Shown here: piece by piece, positions 1-6,608 of the stretch | How positions within the stretch are numbered: the first letter of the stretch is position 1 | Layout: each line of letters starts with the position of its first letter | Assembly: GCA_031275915.1 (NCBI GenBank) | Contig: JAISOC010000067.1 | Location: forward strand, 1 to 10,632 | Origin: Holosporales bacterium | GTDB lineage: Bacteria; Pseudomonadota; Alphaproteobacteria; RUG11792 | Reading direction: 5' to 3' | Length of the DNA stretch: 10,632 nt | Notes under the pieces: model-generated | What the model was told of the DNA's origin: nothing | Seen by the model: only the letters and a program-made list of their open reading frames with translations | The model's database searches: none | Program-made: the position numbers and the translations under genes

Positions 1-36
1 TACGAAACTTCGAAAAGGAATAACACAGTTTTTAAA

Positions 37-65
37 TTGTCCATCAGCTAAATTTTTTATAAACT
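37..65 (+). promoter_or_regulatory. possible sigma70-type promoter of mutL-smpB-priA
   Basis: TTGTCC at 37-42 is followed after 17 bases by TAAACT at 60-65; an overlapping TATAAA lies at 58-63. The match to TTGACA/TATAAT is only 4 of 6 in each box, so this is a weak call based on position, about 35 bases before the mutL start and in front of a run of three co-directional genes. Confidence 0.3.
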
Positions 66-98
66 ACGAAGTTATCTTGAAAGAAACTTTATGTACTT

Positions 99-1886
99 AT
101 GGGAAATATCAAAATACTCAGCAATGAGATCATAGATCAAATAGCAGCAGGAGAGATAGTTGAGGGCCCTTCCTCTGCCCTTAAGGAAATTGTTGAGAAT
201 TCCATAGATGCAAATTCCAAAAGCATAGATGTTTTTCTCAAGGACGGGGGTAGATCAAAAATTGTTGTGGAGGATAATGGAGATGGAATGTCCAAAGAGG
301 ATCTTGAAATGTGTATCCTTAGACATGCCACCTCTAAGCTCTCTGGAAATAATCTATTTGATATACACAGCTATGGATTCAGGGGAGAGGCCGTTCCTTC
401 CATCGCCTCTGTTAGTGATTTCTCCATCGAATCCAATGGATTTGGTATTTCAGTTAAATTCTCTGAGAAATCAGAGATATTTAAATCGAATATCTCAAGT
501 GGTACCAGAGTTTCTATATCAGATATCTTTCACAATCTTCCCGCAAGATTGAAGTTTTTAAAAACTGAAACTGTTGAGATGAACAAATGCATAGATGTTG
601 TGGAAAATTTTGCTCTAACGAGAACAGATATTAATTTCTCCTTGAGGAATGAGAGTAAACATCTCCTATCATTTAATCAATCCTCAATAGAATCAAGAGC
701 ACGTGAAATATATGGAAGTGCTCTCGTAGATAAAGCTGTGTATTTCGAAGAGAATAATGACAAAATATCAATTAAAGGATATCTTTTTCATTCTCATCAC
801 AGCAGACATAATTCATATGGAGCTCAAAGACTCTTTGTGAATAATAGGATTGTGAAAAGTAAACTGGTGAATGTAGCCTCTAAAGTTGCATATAGAAATA
901 TTATAGATCCAAGAAGATATCCATTAACTCTTTTATACATAGATATTGATCCCTTCTTCATCGATATCAATGTTTCTCCAACAAAATCTGAGATTCGGTT
1001 CAGAGACGAGAGCAGTGTGCAAAAATTTATTATTCATGCAATTTCAAAAAATATCTCAGAATTCAACAAGATAGCTCTGGATTTTCCCGTATTTATTCCT
1101 CAAAACACAGAAAAAATAGAACCAAAATACATACCAAAAGTACATAGACCTCCCATAGATTTTGGCACAATAAATGTTCCCCAGATAGGAAATGTTCCTC
1201 AAATAGAAGTTCCTGAATCCACAAAACAAGAAGAATTCTTTCAATCTTCTCCAGAAAAAGAGAAATTTTTCGGCAGAGCTATAATTCAGCTTTTCGATAC
1301 ATACATTATCTCTCACAATGAAAACACAGGAGATATCTTTATAATCGATCAGCATGCGGTGCATGAAAAGATAACTCTCAATAAAATTCAGGAGCAATTA
1401 AATGATGGGAATGCAAAGCACCTTATGCGACCAGAGATAATCAATTTATCTGAGGAACAATTGAATTGGCTCGAAAACAACAAAGAAGGATTGGAAAAAC
1501 ACGGATTTAGACTTGATATCATAAAAAGCAGTGAACGTACGGCCGTTGGTGGCACGACTGCCTCAGTGGTTGAAAATTCTGGGGCAAGTGTTATAGTCAA
1601 TGCCATTCCTGGAATTATGACAAGTGAAGAGGCTTTCCAATTCGTTATTGATATATCAAACGATAGAAACGATGAATGCGAAATGGAGGAATACATAAGG
1701 AACAGATTGGCAGATGTTGCTTGTCACAACAGTATCAGAGCAGGTCGAAAACTCAGTATTCCTGAGATGAATGAGATGCTTGAAGAAATGGAAGAGACCA
1801 AAGATGTGTTTCAGTGTAATCATCACAGGCCTTCCTTTTTAAAAATTTCCAGAAGTGATCTTGAAAAAATGTTCGAAAGAAAATAG
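99..1886 (+). CDS. mutL: DNA mismatch repair protein MutL
   Basis: MutL couples mismatch recognition by MutS to strand removal; it is a dimeric GHKL ATPase with, in most bacteria lacking MutH, a C-terminal nicking endonuclease. The 595-residue protein has the full ATPase signature: IAAGEIVEG (15-23), KEIVENSIDA with the catalytic Glu30 and Asn34, DNGDGM (59-64), RHATSK and GFRGEA. A variable linker (about 330-400) leads to the C-terminal dimerisation domain with DQHAVHE (417-423), ACHNSIRAG (541-549) and CNHHRP (573-578). Length is normal. Oddities: the usual ERP of motif I is EGP, the last Glu of the DQHA(X)2E(X)4E metal motif is Asn428, and CPHGRP has become CNHHRP, although the metal-binding Cys573 and His575 remain. 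It is the first gene of a run with smpB and priA. The start at 99 is set by the family alignment; an ATG at 91 is out of frame. Confidence 0.96.
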   Translation: MGNIKILSNEIIDQIAAGEIVEGPSSALKEIVENSIDANSKSIDVFLKDGGRSKIVVEDNGDGMSKEDLEMCILRHATSKLSGNNLFDIHSYGFRGEAVPSIASVSDFSIESNGFGISVKFSEKSEIFKSNISSGTRVSISDIFHNLPARLKFLKTETVEMNKCIDVVENFALTRTDINFSLRNESKHLLSFNQSSIESRAREIYGSALVDKAVYFEENNDKISIKGYLFHSHHSRHNSYGAQRLFVNNRIVKSKLVNVASKVAYRNIIDPRRYPLTLLYIDIDPFFIDINVSPTKSEIRFRDESSVQKFIIHAISKNISEFNKIALDFPVFIPQNTEKIEPKYIPKVHRPPIDFGTINVPQIGNVPQIEVPESTKQEEFFQSSPEKEKFFGRAIIQLFDTYIISHNENTGDIFIIDQHAVHEKITLNKIQEQLNDGNAKHLMRPEIINLSEEQLNWLENNKEGLEKHGFRLDIIKSSERTAVGGTTASVVENSGASVIVNAIPGIMTSEEAFQFVIDISNDRNDECEMEEYIRNRLADVACHNSIRAGRKLSIPEMNEMLEEMEETKDVFQCNHHRPSFLKISRSDLEKMFERK

Positions 1887-1923
1887 ACTTCCTCAAAGCA
1901 TTTTGCAAAATATATCAATCTTC

Positions 1924-2406
1924 ATGGCTAATACAGAATCGTCTGGAAATTTCAAAATAGTTGCCAAAAACAGGAGAGCTAAGTTCGATTATGAGATACT
2001 TGAGACACATGAAGCAGGTGTTGTTCTGACTGGATCAGAGGTGAAATCAATCAGAAATGGTCGAGTCAGTATCAATGAATCCTTTGTGGGAGGCATGAAG
2101 GATTCTGATCAGATCTTTCTTTTTAACGCAGATATAGCGGTATATAAGCAGGCCAGCTATAATAATCATGAGCCAAGAAGGCCAAGGAAGCTCCTTCTTC
2201 ACAAATCACAAATAAACAAGCTTCTTGGAGCGATTCAGAAAAAGGGACTCACAATAGTGCCACTAACAATGTATTTTAATCACAAAGGATTGCTGAAAAT
2301 TAGTATTGCCCTCGGAAGAGGCAAAAATGTTGTAGATAAGAGAGAAACGATTAAAACTAGAGATTGGAACCGCCAAAAATTGAAGATTTTAAAAAATCAT
2401 GGCTAA
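1924..2406 (+). CDS. smpB: SsrA (tmRNA)-binding protein SmpB
   Basis: SmpB binds the tRNA-like domain of tmRNA and delivers it to stalled ribosomes for trans-translation. From ATG 1924 the product is 160 residues, the usual family length; an in-frame ATG at 1855 would add 23 unrelated residues inside mutL and is rejected. Hallmarks are all present: AKNRRAKFDYEI (14-25), EAGVVLTGSEVKSIR (30-44), the RPRKLLLH stretch (86-93), and the basic C-terminal tail with GRGKNVVDKRETIKTRDW (131-148), which enters the empty mRNA channel. The gene sits 37 bases after mutL and its last 8 bases overlap priA, so it is part of the same transcript. No strong Shine-Dalgarno precedes the chosen start. The partner tmRNA gene was not found in this window. 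Confidence 0.96.
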   Translation: MANTESSGNFKIVAKNRRAKFDYEILETHEAGVVLTGSEVKSIRNGRVSINESFVGGMKDSDQIFLFNADIAVYKQASYNNHEPRRPRKLLLHKSQINKLLGAIQKKGLTIVPLTMYFNHKGLLKISIALGRGKNVVDKRETIKTRDWNRQKLKILKNHG

Positions 2407-4333
2407 TTATGAAGTCATAGTTCTTCTCGACATTCCCTCAAAATTCACGTACCGTTATGAGGATGATGACCTGCCTCCTGGGCAGCTAGTCATAGTAAGT
2501 TTCAGAAACAGAGATACTGCTGGGGTTATATGTGGCAAAAATTCAAATTATGATGGTCGAATTAAGAGCATTTCTTCCATTTTGCCCTATGTAATCAGCG
2601 AATCATACGTCCATTTCGCCGAATTTGTTGCAAGATACACAATGAGCACTATCGGAAGCATAATGCGTTTAATAATCCCTTTCTCAGTTGAGAAAATATT
2701 AACTCCAGAGAAAAACATAAGGGCAATAGAGGTCCATGAGAAAGCAGATGTAGATCTCAATTCTGATCAAAGAGAGGCAGTGGAAAAAATACAGCAATAT
2801 AAAAGCAGACCAATCCTGCTCCATGGAGTCACAGGATCTGGGAAAACGGAGGTTTTCTTGGAAATTTTAAAGGGAATGACTCAGGCTTTAATAATGGTTC
2901 CGGAAATCTCTCTTTCAAATGAGTTGGCCAAAGATGTGAGCTCCAGACTTGGGATTCCGGTTTATATATGGCATCACTCCGTCTCTCCAATCAAGAAGAG
3001 AGATATTTGGAAAAAAGCTGTAAATGGAGAAAAAATGATAATTGTTGGAGCTAGATCCTCTCTTTTTATTCCTTTTTCCAAGTTAGAAGGTATAGTTATT
3101 GACGAAGAGCAAGATAGCTCTTTTAAACAATCAGAAGGGATCACATACAACGCAAGAGACATGGGAATATATCTTGGACACACCATAGATATTCCGGTCA
3201 TTCTTTCATCGGCCACTCCCTCAATCGAAACGTATAGTAATGCCATCTCTGGCAAATATGAGTATGTTTCTCTCAAAAATCGCTACTTTGAAAATGCAAA
3301 ATTTCCAGAGGTTTATGTGGATGACATCAGAAAGCAGACCTTAATGGGAGGAGTTCTTAGCCAACATTCCATACAGATCATCAAAAGATGTTTGGAGGAT
3401 GGCAAACAAGCTCTCATTTTTATAAACAGGAGGGGACATACCCCCAAAATTCTTTGCAATTCCTGTGGGGGAAAAATCACCTGTCCCTCATGCGACACAT
3501 GGCTCTGCTATCACATGGCTGATGACTCTATGTTGTGTCACTACTGTGGTTATAAAATAAAAAAGATTACAAGATGCCCAAAATGTCACAAGGAAACACT
3601 TGTTGGCATAGGAATTGGCATTGAAAAAGCTTCGAAAGAGATAGGGAAGATATTTTCAGAATCCAGAATACTGAGCCTATCCAGCGATAACATGAACACT
3701 CCAAATAAAATCTCAAAATCCATAAAAATGATTAAAAATCATGAGGTTGACATAATAATAGGAACCCAAATCATAGCAAAAGGGCACAACTTTATGAATT
3801 TGAACACTATTGTTGTGACCTGTATTGACTCTATGTTGTATGGAGAAGATTTCAGATCAACTGAAAAGGCATTTCAAATTATTCATCAAGTTGCAGGGAG
3901 AGCAGGCCGTTCTGAGCATTCAGGAGATAACGCATGTGTCATCTTCCAAACATATAATCCAGATGACAGATTACTTGAACTTTTATCCTCCAATGATATG
4001 AAAAGTTTCTATGATTTGGAGATTAGCAATAGAAAACTGACAAAAATGCCGCCATTCGGAAGAATTATATCTGTTCTCATCTCTTCGCATGACAAAAATA
4101 AACTCGATTCTTTTGCAAAAGAATTTCTTAAAAATGCTCCATCAGACAGGAATATTAAGGTTATGGGACCAATAACCCCAAATGTGTTTCGGTTGAGAAA
4201 CCAATATAGATTAAAATTTATGATATTAAGCAGATGTATGGCACAAGAATATGTATCCAAGTGGCTTAAATCTGCGAAAATTTCCAAAGACGTTAGAGTA
4301 GCTGTGGATGTTGATCCGTATGAGTTCGGATAA
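2399..4333 (+). CDS. priA: primosomal replication restart helicase PriA
   Basis: PriA recognises abandoned replication forks and reloads the replisome; it is a 3'-5' superfamily 2 helicase. The 644-residue protein has the N-terminal fork-binding region (1 to about 100, shorter than in E. coli PriA, which has about 730 residues in total), Walker A GVTGSGKTE (143-151), the Walker B box DEEQ (235-238), motif III SSAT (270-273), a two-zinc insertion with Cys353, 356, 362, 365, 380, 383, 393 and 396, motif V GTQIIAKGHNF (455-465) and motif VI QVAGRAGR (497-504). Oddities: Walker B is normally DEEH, here Gln238; and the conserved GxGTE after the zinc region reads GIGIE (405-409). All other motifs are intact, so I expect a working enzyme. 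The start ATG lies within the last codons of smpB, implying translational coupling. The stop faces that of rpsI across 41 bases, with no strong terminator between. Confidence 0.96.
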   Translation: MANYEVIVLLDIPSKFTYRYEDDDLPPGQLVIVSFRNRDTAGVICGKNSNYDGRIKSISSILPYVISESYVHFAEFVARYTMSTIGSIMRLIIPFSVEKILTPEKNIRAIEVHEKADVDLNSDQREAVEKIQQYKSRPILLHGVTGSGKTEVFLEILKGMTQALIMVPEISLSNELAKDVSSRLGIPVYIWHHSVSPIKKRDIWKKAVNGEKMIIVGARSSLFIPFSKLEGIVIDEEQDSSFKQSEGITYNARDMGIYLGHTIDIPVILSSATPSIETYSNAISGKYEYVSLKNRYFENAKFPEVYVDDIRKQTLMGGVLSQHSIQIIKRCLEDGKQALIFINRRGHTPKILCNSCGGKITCPSCDTWLCYHMADDSMLCHYCGYKIKKITRCPKCHKETLVGIGIGIEKASKEIGKIFSESRILSLSSDNMNTPNKISKSIKMIKNHEVDIIIGTQIIAKGHNFMNLNTIVVTCIDSMLYGEDFRSTEKAFQIIHQVAGRAGRSEHSGDNACVIFQTYNPDDRLLELLSSNDMKSFYDLEISNRKLTKMPPFGRIISVLISSHDKNKLDSFAKEFLKNAPSDRNIKVMGPITPNVFRLRNQYRLKFMILSRCMAQEYVSKWLKSAKISKDVRVAVDVDPYEFG

Positions 4334-4374
4334 ACATACACATTTCAATGTAGCGTAATAAGCGAAAAGTGGCA

Positions 4375-4854
4375 CTATCTCTTAGAGAATTGGAATCTGC
4401 GTCTGGCTTTTCTGTGACCGTATTTTTTTCTCTCAACTATTCTGGAATCTCTCGTTAGAAATCCACTTTTTTTCAAGATCGAAAAGAGATCAGGTTCATA
4501 TAAAGCCAAGGCTTTACTTATTCCATAAAGCAGAGCTCCAGCCTGCCCAGATAACCCTCCCCCACTTACAGTACAAAAAACGTCGTACTGTTCACTTCTA
4601 CCAGCACATACAAACGGCTGGTTAATTACCATCTTAAGAATTGGCCTTGTGAAATATAGAGCTTGATCCAAGCCATTTACCATAATTTTCCCAGATCCTG
4701 GCTTAATCCAGACTCTAGCCACTGAACTTTTTCTTTTACCTGTCGCGTACGAGCGACCAAAAGCATCCAATTTTTGCTCTCTCTTGGGAGCAGAATCCAC
4801 AATGATCTCTGCTTGAGGCAGTACAGTCTCTTCTAAAACGCTGGTAGTTGTCAC
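4375..4854 (-). CDS. rpsI: 30S ribosomal protein S9 (uS9)
   Basis: uS9 is a small-subunit head protein whose C-terminal tail contacts P-site tRNA. The 159-residue product has an acidic N-terminal extension (about 1-30) as in other Alphaproteobacteria, then the conserved core beginning [17 protein letters not shown] (33-49), with [17 protein letters not shown] (98-107), [14 protein letters not shown] (133-146) and the invariant FSKR end. The start codon is GTG; it overlaps the rplM stop as GTGA, and an AAGGAG Shine-Dalgarno lies 9 bases upstream inside the last codons of rplM. This is the conserved rplM-rpsI order found in most bacteria. Base composition is less AT-rich than the unidentified genes to the right, as expected for a highly expressed gene. 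Confidence 0.98.
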   Translation of the reverse strand: MTTTSVLEETVLPQAEIIVDSAPKREQKLDAFGRSYATGKRKSSVARVWIKPGSGKIMVNGLDQALYFTRPILKMVINQPFVCAGRSEQYDVFCTVSGGGLSGQAGALLYGISKALALYEPDLFSILKKSGFLTRDSRIVERKKYGHRKARRRFQFSKR

Positions 4855-5321
4855 TGTTTTGATCTCCTTTTGTTCTTTGCATTTAACATACCTAAATCTA
4901 AAAGCTCTGGATTTTGAGCTTCATGCGGATGTTCGCTTCCCTTATATACCTTCAGTTTTCTCAAGATACCAGACCTTAAAGGTCCCTTGGGAATCATTCT
5001 CTTAACTGCATTATGAATAACTTTATCAGGAAGAGGCTCTGCAAGAAGATCCTTCATATTGCGCTTCTTTATACCCCCAGGATATCCTGTGTGCCAGTAG
5101 AAAAATTTTTCTTCTGCTTTTTTGCCAGTTAACCATACTTTCTCTGCATTGATGACGACAATATTGTCTCCGCAATCCGCATTCGGAGAATAACAGACCT
5201 TATTTTTTCCCCTAAGAATATTGGCAAGGACAACAGCAAGCCTACCGAGGACTAACCCATCAGCATCTATCAATAACCATTTTCTTTGCACATCAACAGC
5301 CCTTACAAAAGCCGTACTCAT
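4851..5321 (-). CDS. rplM: 50S ribosomal protein L13 (uL13)
   Basis: uL13 is an early-assembly protein of the large subunit. From ATG 5321 the product is 156 residues, starting MSTAFVRA and reaching the conserved [17 protein letters not shown] at 13-29. An in-frame ATG at 5339 would add six residues (MHASWV) not expected in the family, and the E. coli and alphaproteobacterial proteins align to the shorter start. Other family motifs are [14 protein letters not shown], the HTGYPGGIK block, KRMIPKGPL and [21 protein letters not shown] near the C terminus. A short basic tail follows. The gene is first in an rplM-rpsI operon; a candidate promoter at 5363-5391 gives a leader of about 35 bases. Confidence 0.97.
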   Translation of the reverse strand: MSTAFVRAVDVQRKWLLIDADGLVLGRLAVVLANILRGKNKVCYSPNADCGDNIVVINAEKVWLTGKKAEEKFFYWHTGYPGGIKKRNMKDLLAEPLPDKVIHNAVKRMIPKGPLRSGILRKLKVYKGSEHPHEAQNPELLDLGMLNAKNKRRSKQ

Positions 5322-5362
5322 TACCCAACTCGCATGCATAAATTAAACGAAAATACCTATTG

Positions 5363-5391
5363 ATTGTATACAAAATCAATCACTTGATCAA
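5363..5391 (-). promoter_or_regulatory. candidate promoter of rplM-rpsI
   Basis: On the minus strand TTGATC (5391-5386) is followed after exactly 17 bases by TACAAT (5368-5363), a good sigma70-type pair, about 35-40 bases ahead of the rplM start. A 7-bp-arm inverted repeat, ATTGATT (5359-5365) and AATCAAT (5374-5380), straddles the -10 box and could bind a regulator or be a chance product of AT-rich sequence. Confidence 0.55.
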
Positions 5392-5463
5392 GAGAAGAGA
5401 GAGAAATGTATAAGTTCATAAGATATGAGACAAAATCTTGGGGTGTAGAGTAAATATCTACAT

Positions 5464-5519
5464 AAAAAGGTCTACTTATAGAATGAATTGTATCAATACT
5501 TATTCTAGAGACCTTTTTT
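5464..5519. terminator. bidirectional intrinsic terminator
   Basis: AAAAAGGTCT (5464-5473) pairs with AGACCTTTTT (5509-5518), and inside it TAGAAT (5479-5484) pairs with ATTCTA (5502-5507), leaving a 17-base loop. There is a run of six T on the plus strand (5514-5519) and five on the minus strand (5468-5464). It would stop minus-strand transcripts arriving from the 5520-5870 block before they enter the rplM promoter, and also plus-strand read-through. A smaller hairpin, TGTAGA/TCTACA, lies just to its left (5444-5462). Confidence 0.7.
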
Positions 5520-5757
5520 GTCTCACATGTGTTTGTTGACCTTGGTCACTATAAACACTGTCAGAGGTAGCGTTAGCGAACGATAGTGAGCAAGCGTACC
5601 CCAACCCCAGTATTTTCCTTTTTGGAACGATATGTAACCTTTGTTCTTCTGATAATTTGTGCGTTGTTCCGGTGCTCGAATCCTCATGTACTATCTGTAC
5701 ACTCCGGTTCTGTGCTCCGTATACTCCTTCAAATTTTCCAGAAGTATTTGGTTCCAT
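5500..5757 (-). CDS. possible small gene of unknown function (85 codons)
   Basis: I do not recognise this reading frame. From ATG 5757 it encodes 85 polar residues beginning MEPNTSGKFEG and ending RQKRSLE, with no membrane segment and one cysteine. Support: a good Shine-Dalgarno AGGAG (5768-5764) six bases before the ATG, codons ending mostly in A or T as in the neighbours, and a terminator at the end. Against: the stop codon (5502-5500) falls inside the terminator hairpin, so ribosomes would run into the stem; the composition is unlike a typical folded domain; and the block could instead be a structured RNA. It lies 117 bases after mlaA on the same strand with a weak terminator between, so it may be the last member of dnaJ-mlaA. 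Confidence 0.35.
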   Translation of the reverse strand: MEPNTSGKFEGVYGAQNRSVQIVHEDSSTGTTHKLSEEQRLHIVPKRKILGLGYACSLSFANATSDSVYSDQGQQTHVRQKRSLE

Positions 5758-5824
5758 TAAGAACTCCTGCGAAGTGATCCTTGACAGACAAACGGAAGTA
5801 ATCTGGTACAATGGAGTTCCTCCG
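5520..5824. other. relatively GC-rich block between two terminators, possible structured RNA
   Basis: By hand count 5521-5820 has about 130 G or C in 300 bases (43%), against about 30% in the unidentified genes to the right, and it is bounded by a terminator on each side. Internal complementarities include TCACTAT/ATAGTGA (5546-5552 with 5583-5589), enclosing a small CGTT-AGCG-AACG hairpin, and the pair GAACTCC/GGAGTTC (5761-5767 with 5813-5819). I searched by eye for tmRNA, RNase P RNA, SRP RNA, 5S rRNA and tRNA signatures and found none. It overlaps the candidate small gene at 5500-5757. Confidence 0.35.
5759..5821 (-). promoter_or_regulatory. inverted repeat able to mask a Shine-Dalgarno
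   Basis: In a minus-strand transcript AGGAACTCC (5821-5813) can pair with GGAGTTCTT (5767-5759): seven Watson-Crick pairs plus a G-U and a terminal A-U. The second arm contains most of the AGGAG that precedes the candidate start at 5757, so the stem would hide the ribosome binding site behind a loop of 45 bases. This resembles a leader switch in form only; no known riboswitch class was recognised. Confidence 0.3.
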
Positions 5825-5868
5825 AAAAGGGAAGCATACTGAACATTTAGTTGTCAGTCCCTTTTTTT
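5825..5868 (+). terminator. intrinsic terminator, stronger on the plus strand
   Basis: AAAAGGGA (5825-5832) pairs with TCCCTTTT (5858-5865). An inner stem, CTGAACA (5839-5845) with TGTCAG (5852-5857), has one bulged A. Seven T follow on the plus strand (5862-5868); on the minus strand only four T follow. On the minus strand it lies 5 bases past the mlaA stop and may be a partial terminator for dnaJ-mlaA. On the plus strand no gene was recognised that would use it. Confidence 0.6.
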
Positions 5869-5873
5869 AACAT

Positions 5874-6608
5874 CTATTTCGCTTTTTCTATAGACATAAC
5901 TGCGTTTCTTGTTGCTGCGTATTTATCTATTGATGTTTTTTCGAGGTCATTCATTATATCCAGGAGAGAAGCTCTTGTTGCCAATTTATCTGTTGCCCAC
6001 ATAATTTGCCTAATTTTCTCTCTAGTGGATTTTTTATACTTTTTGAGAGACAATTCAGCAGCTGGACTAAATGGCATTTCGAATGCACTTCCAATTGTTC
6101 CTCTGAAGCTAGAGGGACCAAGAATTGGAAGAACTATATAAGGGCCTGTACCAGCTCCCCATTTTCTGAGAGTATCTTCAAAAGAAGTGTTTTTTGTGGT
6201 TAATCCAATGGTTTTTGCAACATCACAAATTCCAAAGAACCCGAAAACTAAATTGAAAACGAATCTAAAAACAGTTTTAACTGCTTGTTCTCCCTCTCCC
6301 TGTAATACAAAGTTTATAAATCTAACTGGAGCGAATACTGTACCTATCATGTTTTCAATAGCACACTGAGTCCAATACGGAAGAATATGTTTGTATGCAC
6401 TCGCAAGTGGCACAAAGAAAACCTTGTCAACTGCATCATTTATGGAGAACATCAATCTATTAAACGGCTCCAATGGATCATATTCTGCATCAAGCTCATC
6501 TTGCTCAAACAGAGGAGTTTCATCATCATCGTCTATACCAATTTCCTGAGATAATTCCCCATAGCAACTGAACACACAAAAGCAAAAAATCGAGAAAAAT
6601 TTACGCAT
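5874..6608 (-). CDS. mlaA: MlaA (VacJ) family outer-membrane phospholipid-transport lipoprotein
   Basis: MlaA sits in the outer membrane as a doughnut around porins and removes mislocalised phospholipid from the outer leaflet, passing it to MlaC. The 244-residue protein has a hydrophobic N-terminal signal with Cys15 after VFS, an imperfect lipobox; an acidic stretch (25-42); then the family core DPLEPFNRLMFSIND (44-58), FVLQGE (100-105), and WGAGTGPYIVLPILGPSS (150-167), ending in the RASLLD motif (212-217). Length is typical for the family. Its ATG overlaps the dnaJ stop by one base (TGATG), so the two are translationally coupled. No mlaC or Mla transporter genes are nearby. Pairing with dnaJ rather than mlaC is unusual for this gene. 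Confidence 0.93.
   Translation of the reverse strand: MRKFFSIFCFCVFSCYGELSQEIGIDDDDETPLFEQDELDAEYDPLEPFNRLMFSINDAVDKVFFVPLASAYKHILPYWTQCAIENMIGTVFAPVRFINFVLQGEGEQAVKTVFRFVFNLVFGFFGICDVAKTIGLTTKNTSFEDTLRKWGAGTGPYIVLPILGPSSFRGTIGSAFEMPFSPAAELSLKKYKKSTREKIRQIMWATDKLATRASLLDIMNDLEKTSIDKYAATRNAVMSIEKAK

Noticed and set aside
1855..1923. Longer start for smpB at ATG 1855
   Set aside because: It overlaps mutL in another frame and adds residues absent from the family; ATG 1924 gives the standard length.
4334..4374. Terminator between converging priA and rpsI
   Set aside because: Only a 4-bp ACAT/ATGT stem without a T-run is visible in the 41-bp gap.
5406..5453. 15-codon plus-strand frame MYKFIRYETKSWGVE behind a purine-rich stretch, possible leader peptide
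   Set aside because: No following gene on the plus strand and only a weak hairpin; such short frames arise by chance.
5784..5812. Plus-strand promoter TTGACA ... TACAAT
   Set aside because: Spacing is 20 bases, too long, and it would produce only a very short RNA before the terminator at 5825-5868.
5700..5830. RNase P RNA, from GGAGGAACTCC and ACAGAACCGG on the minus strand
   Set aside because: The two core-like pieces are about 100 bases apart, far too close, and the GGTAAGAGC-type core is missing.
5520..5870. tmRNA gene, suggested by size, smpB in the window, and GGATTCGA (minus strand) or TCGAATCC (plus strand)
   Set aside because: No GTTCRA T-loop with a pairing T stem, no CCA end, no GGGG 5' strand, and the GCGAACGAT on the plus strand has no short tag frame ending in a stop; a permuted form was also checked.
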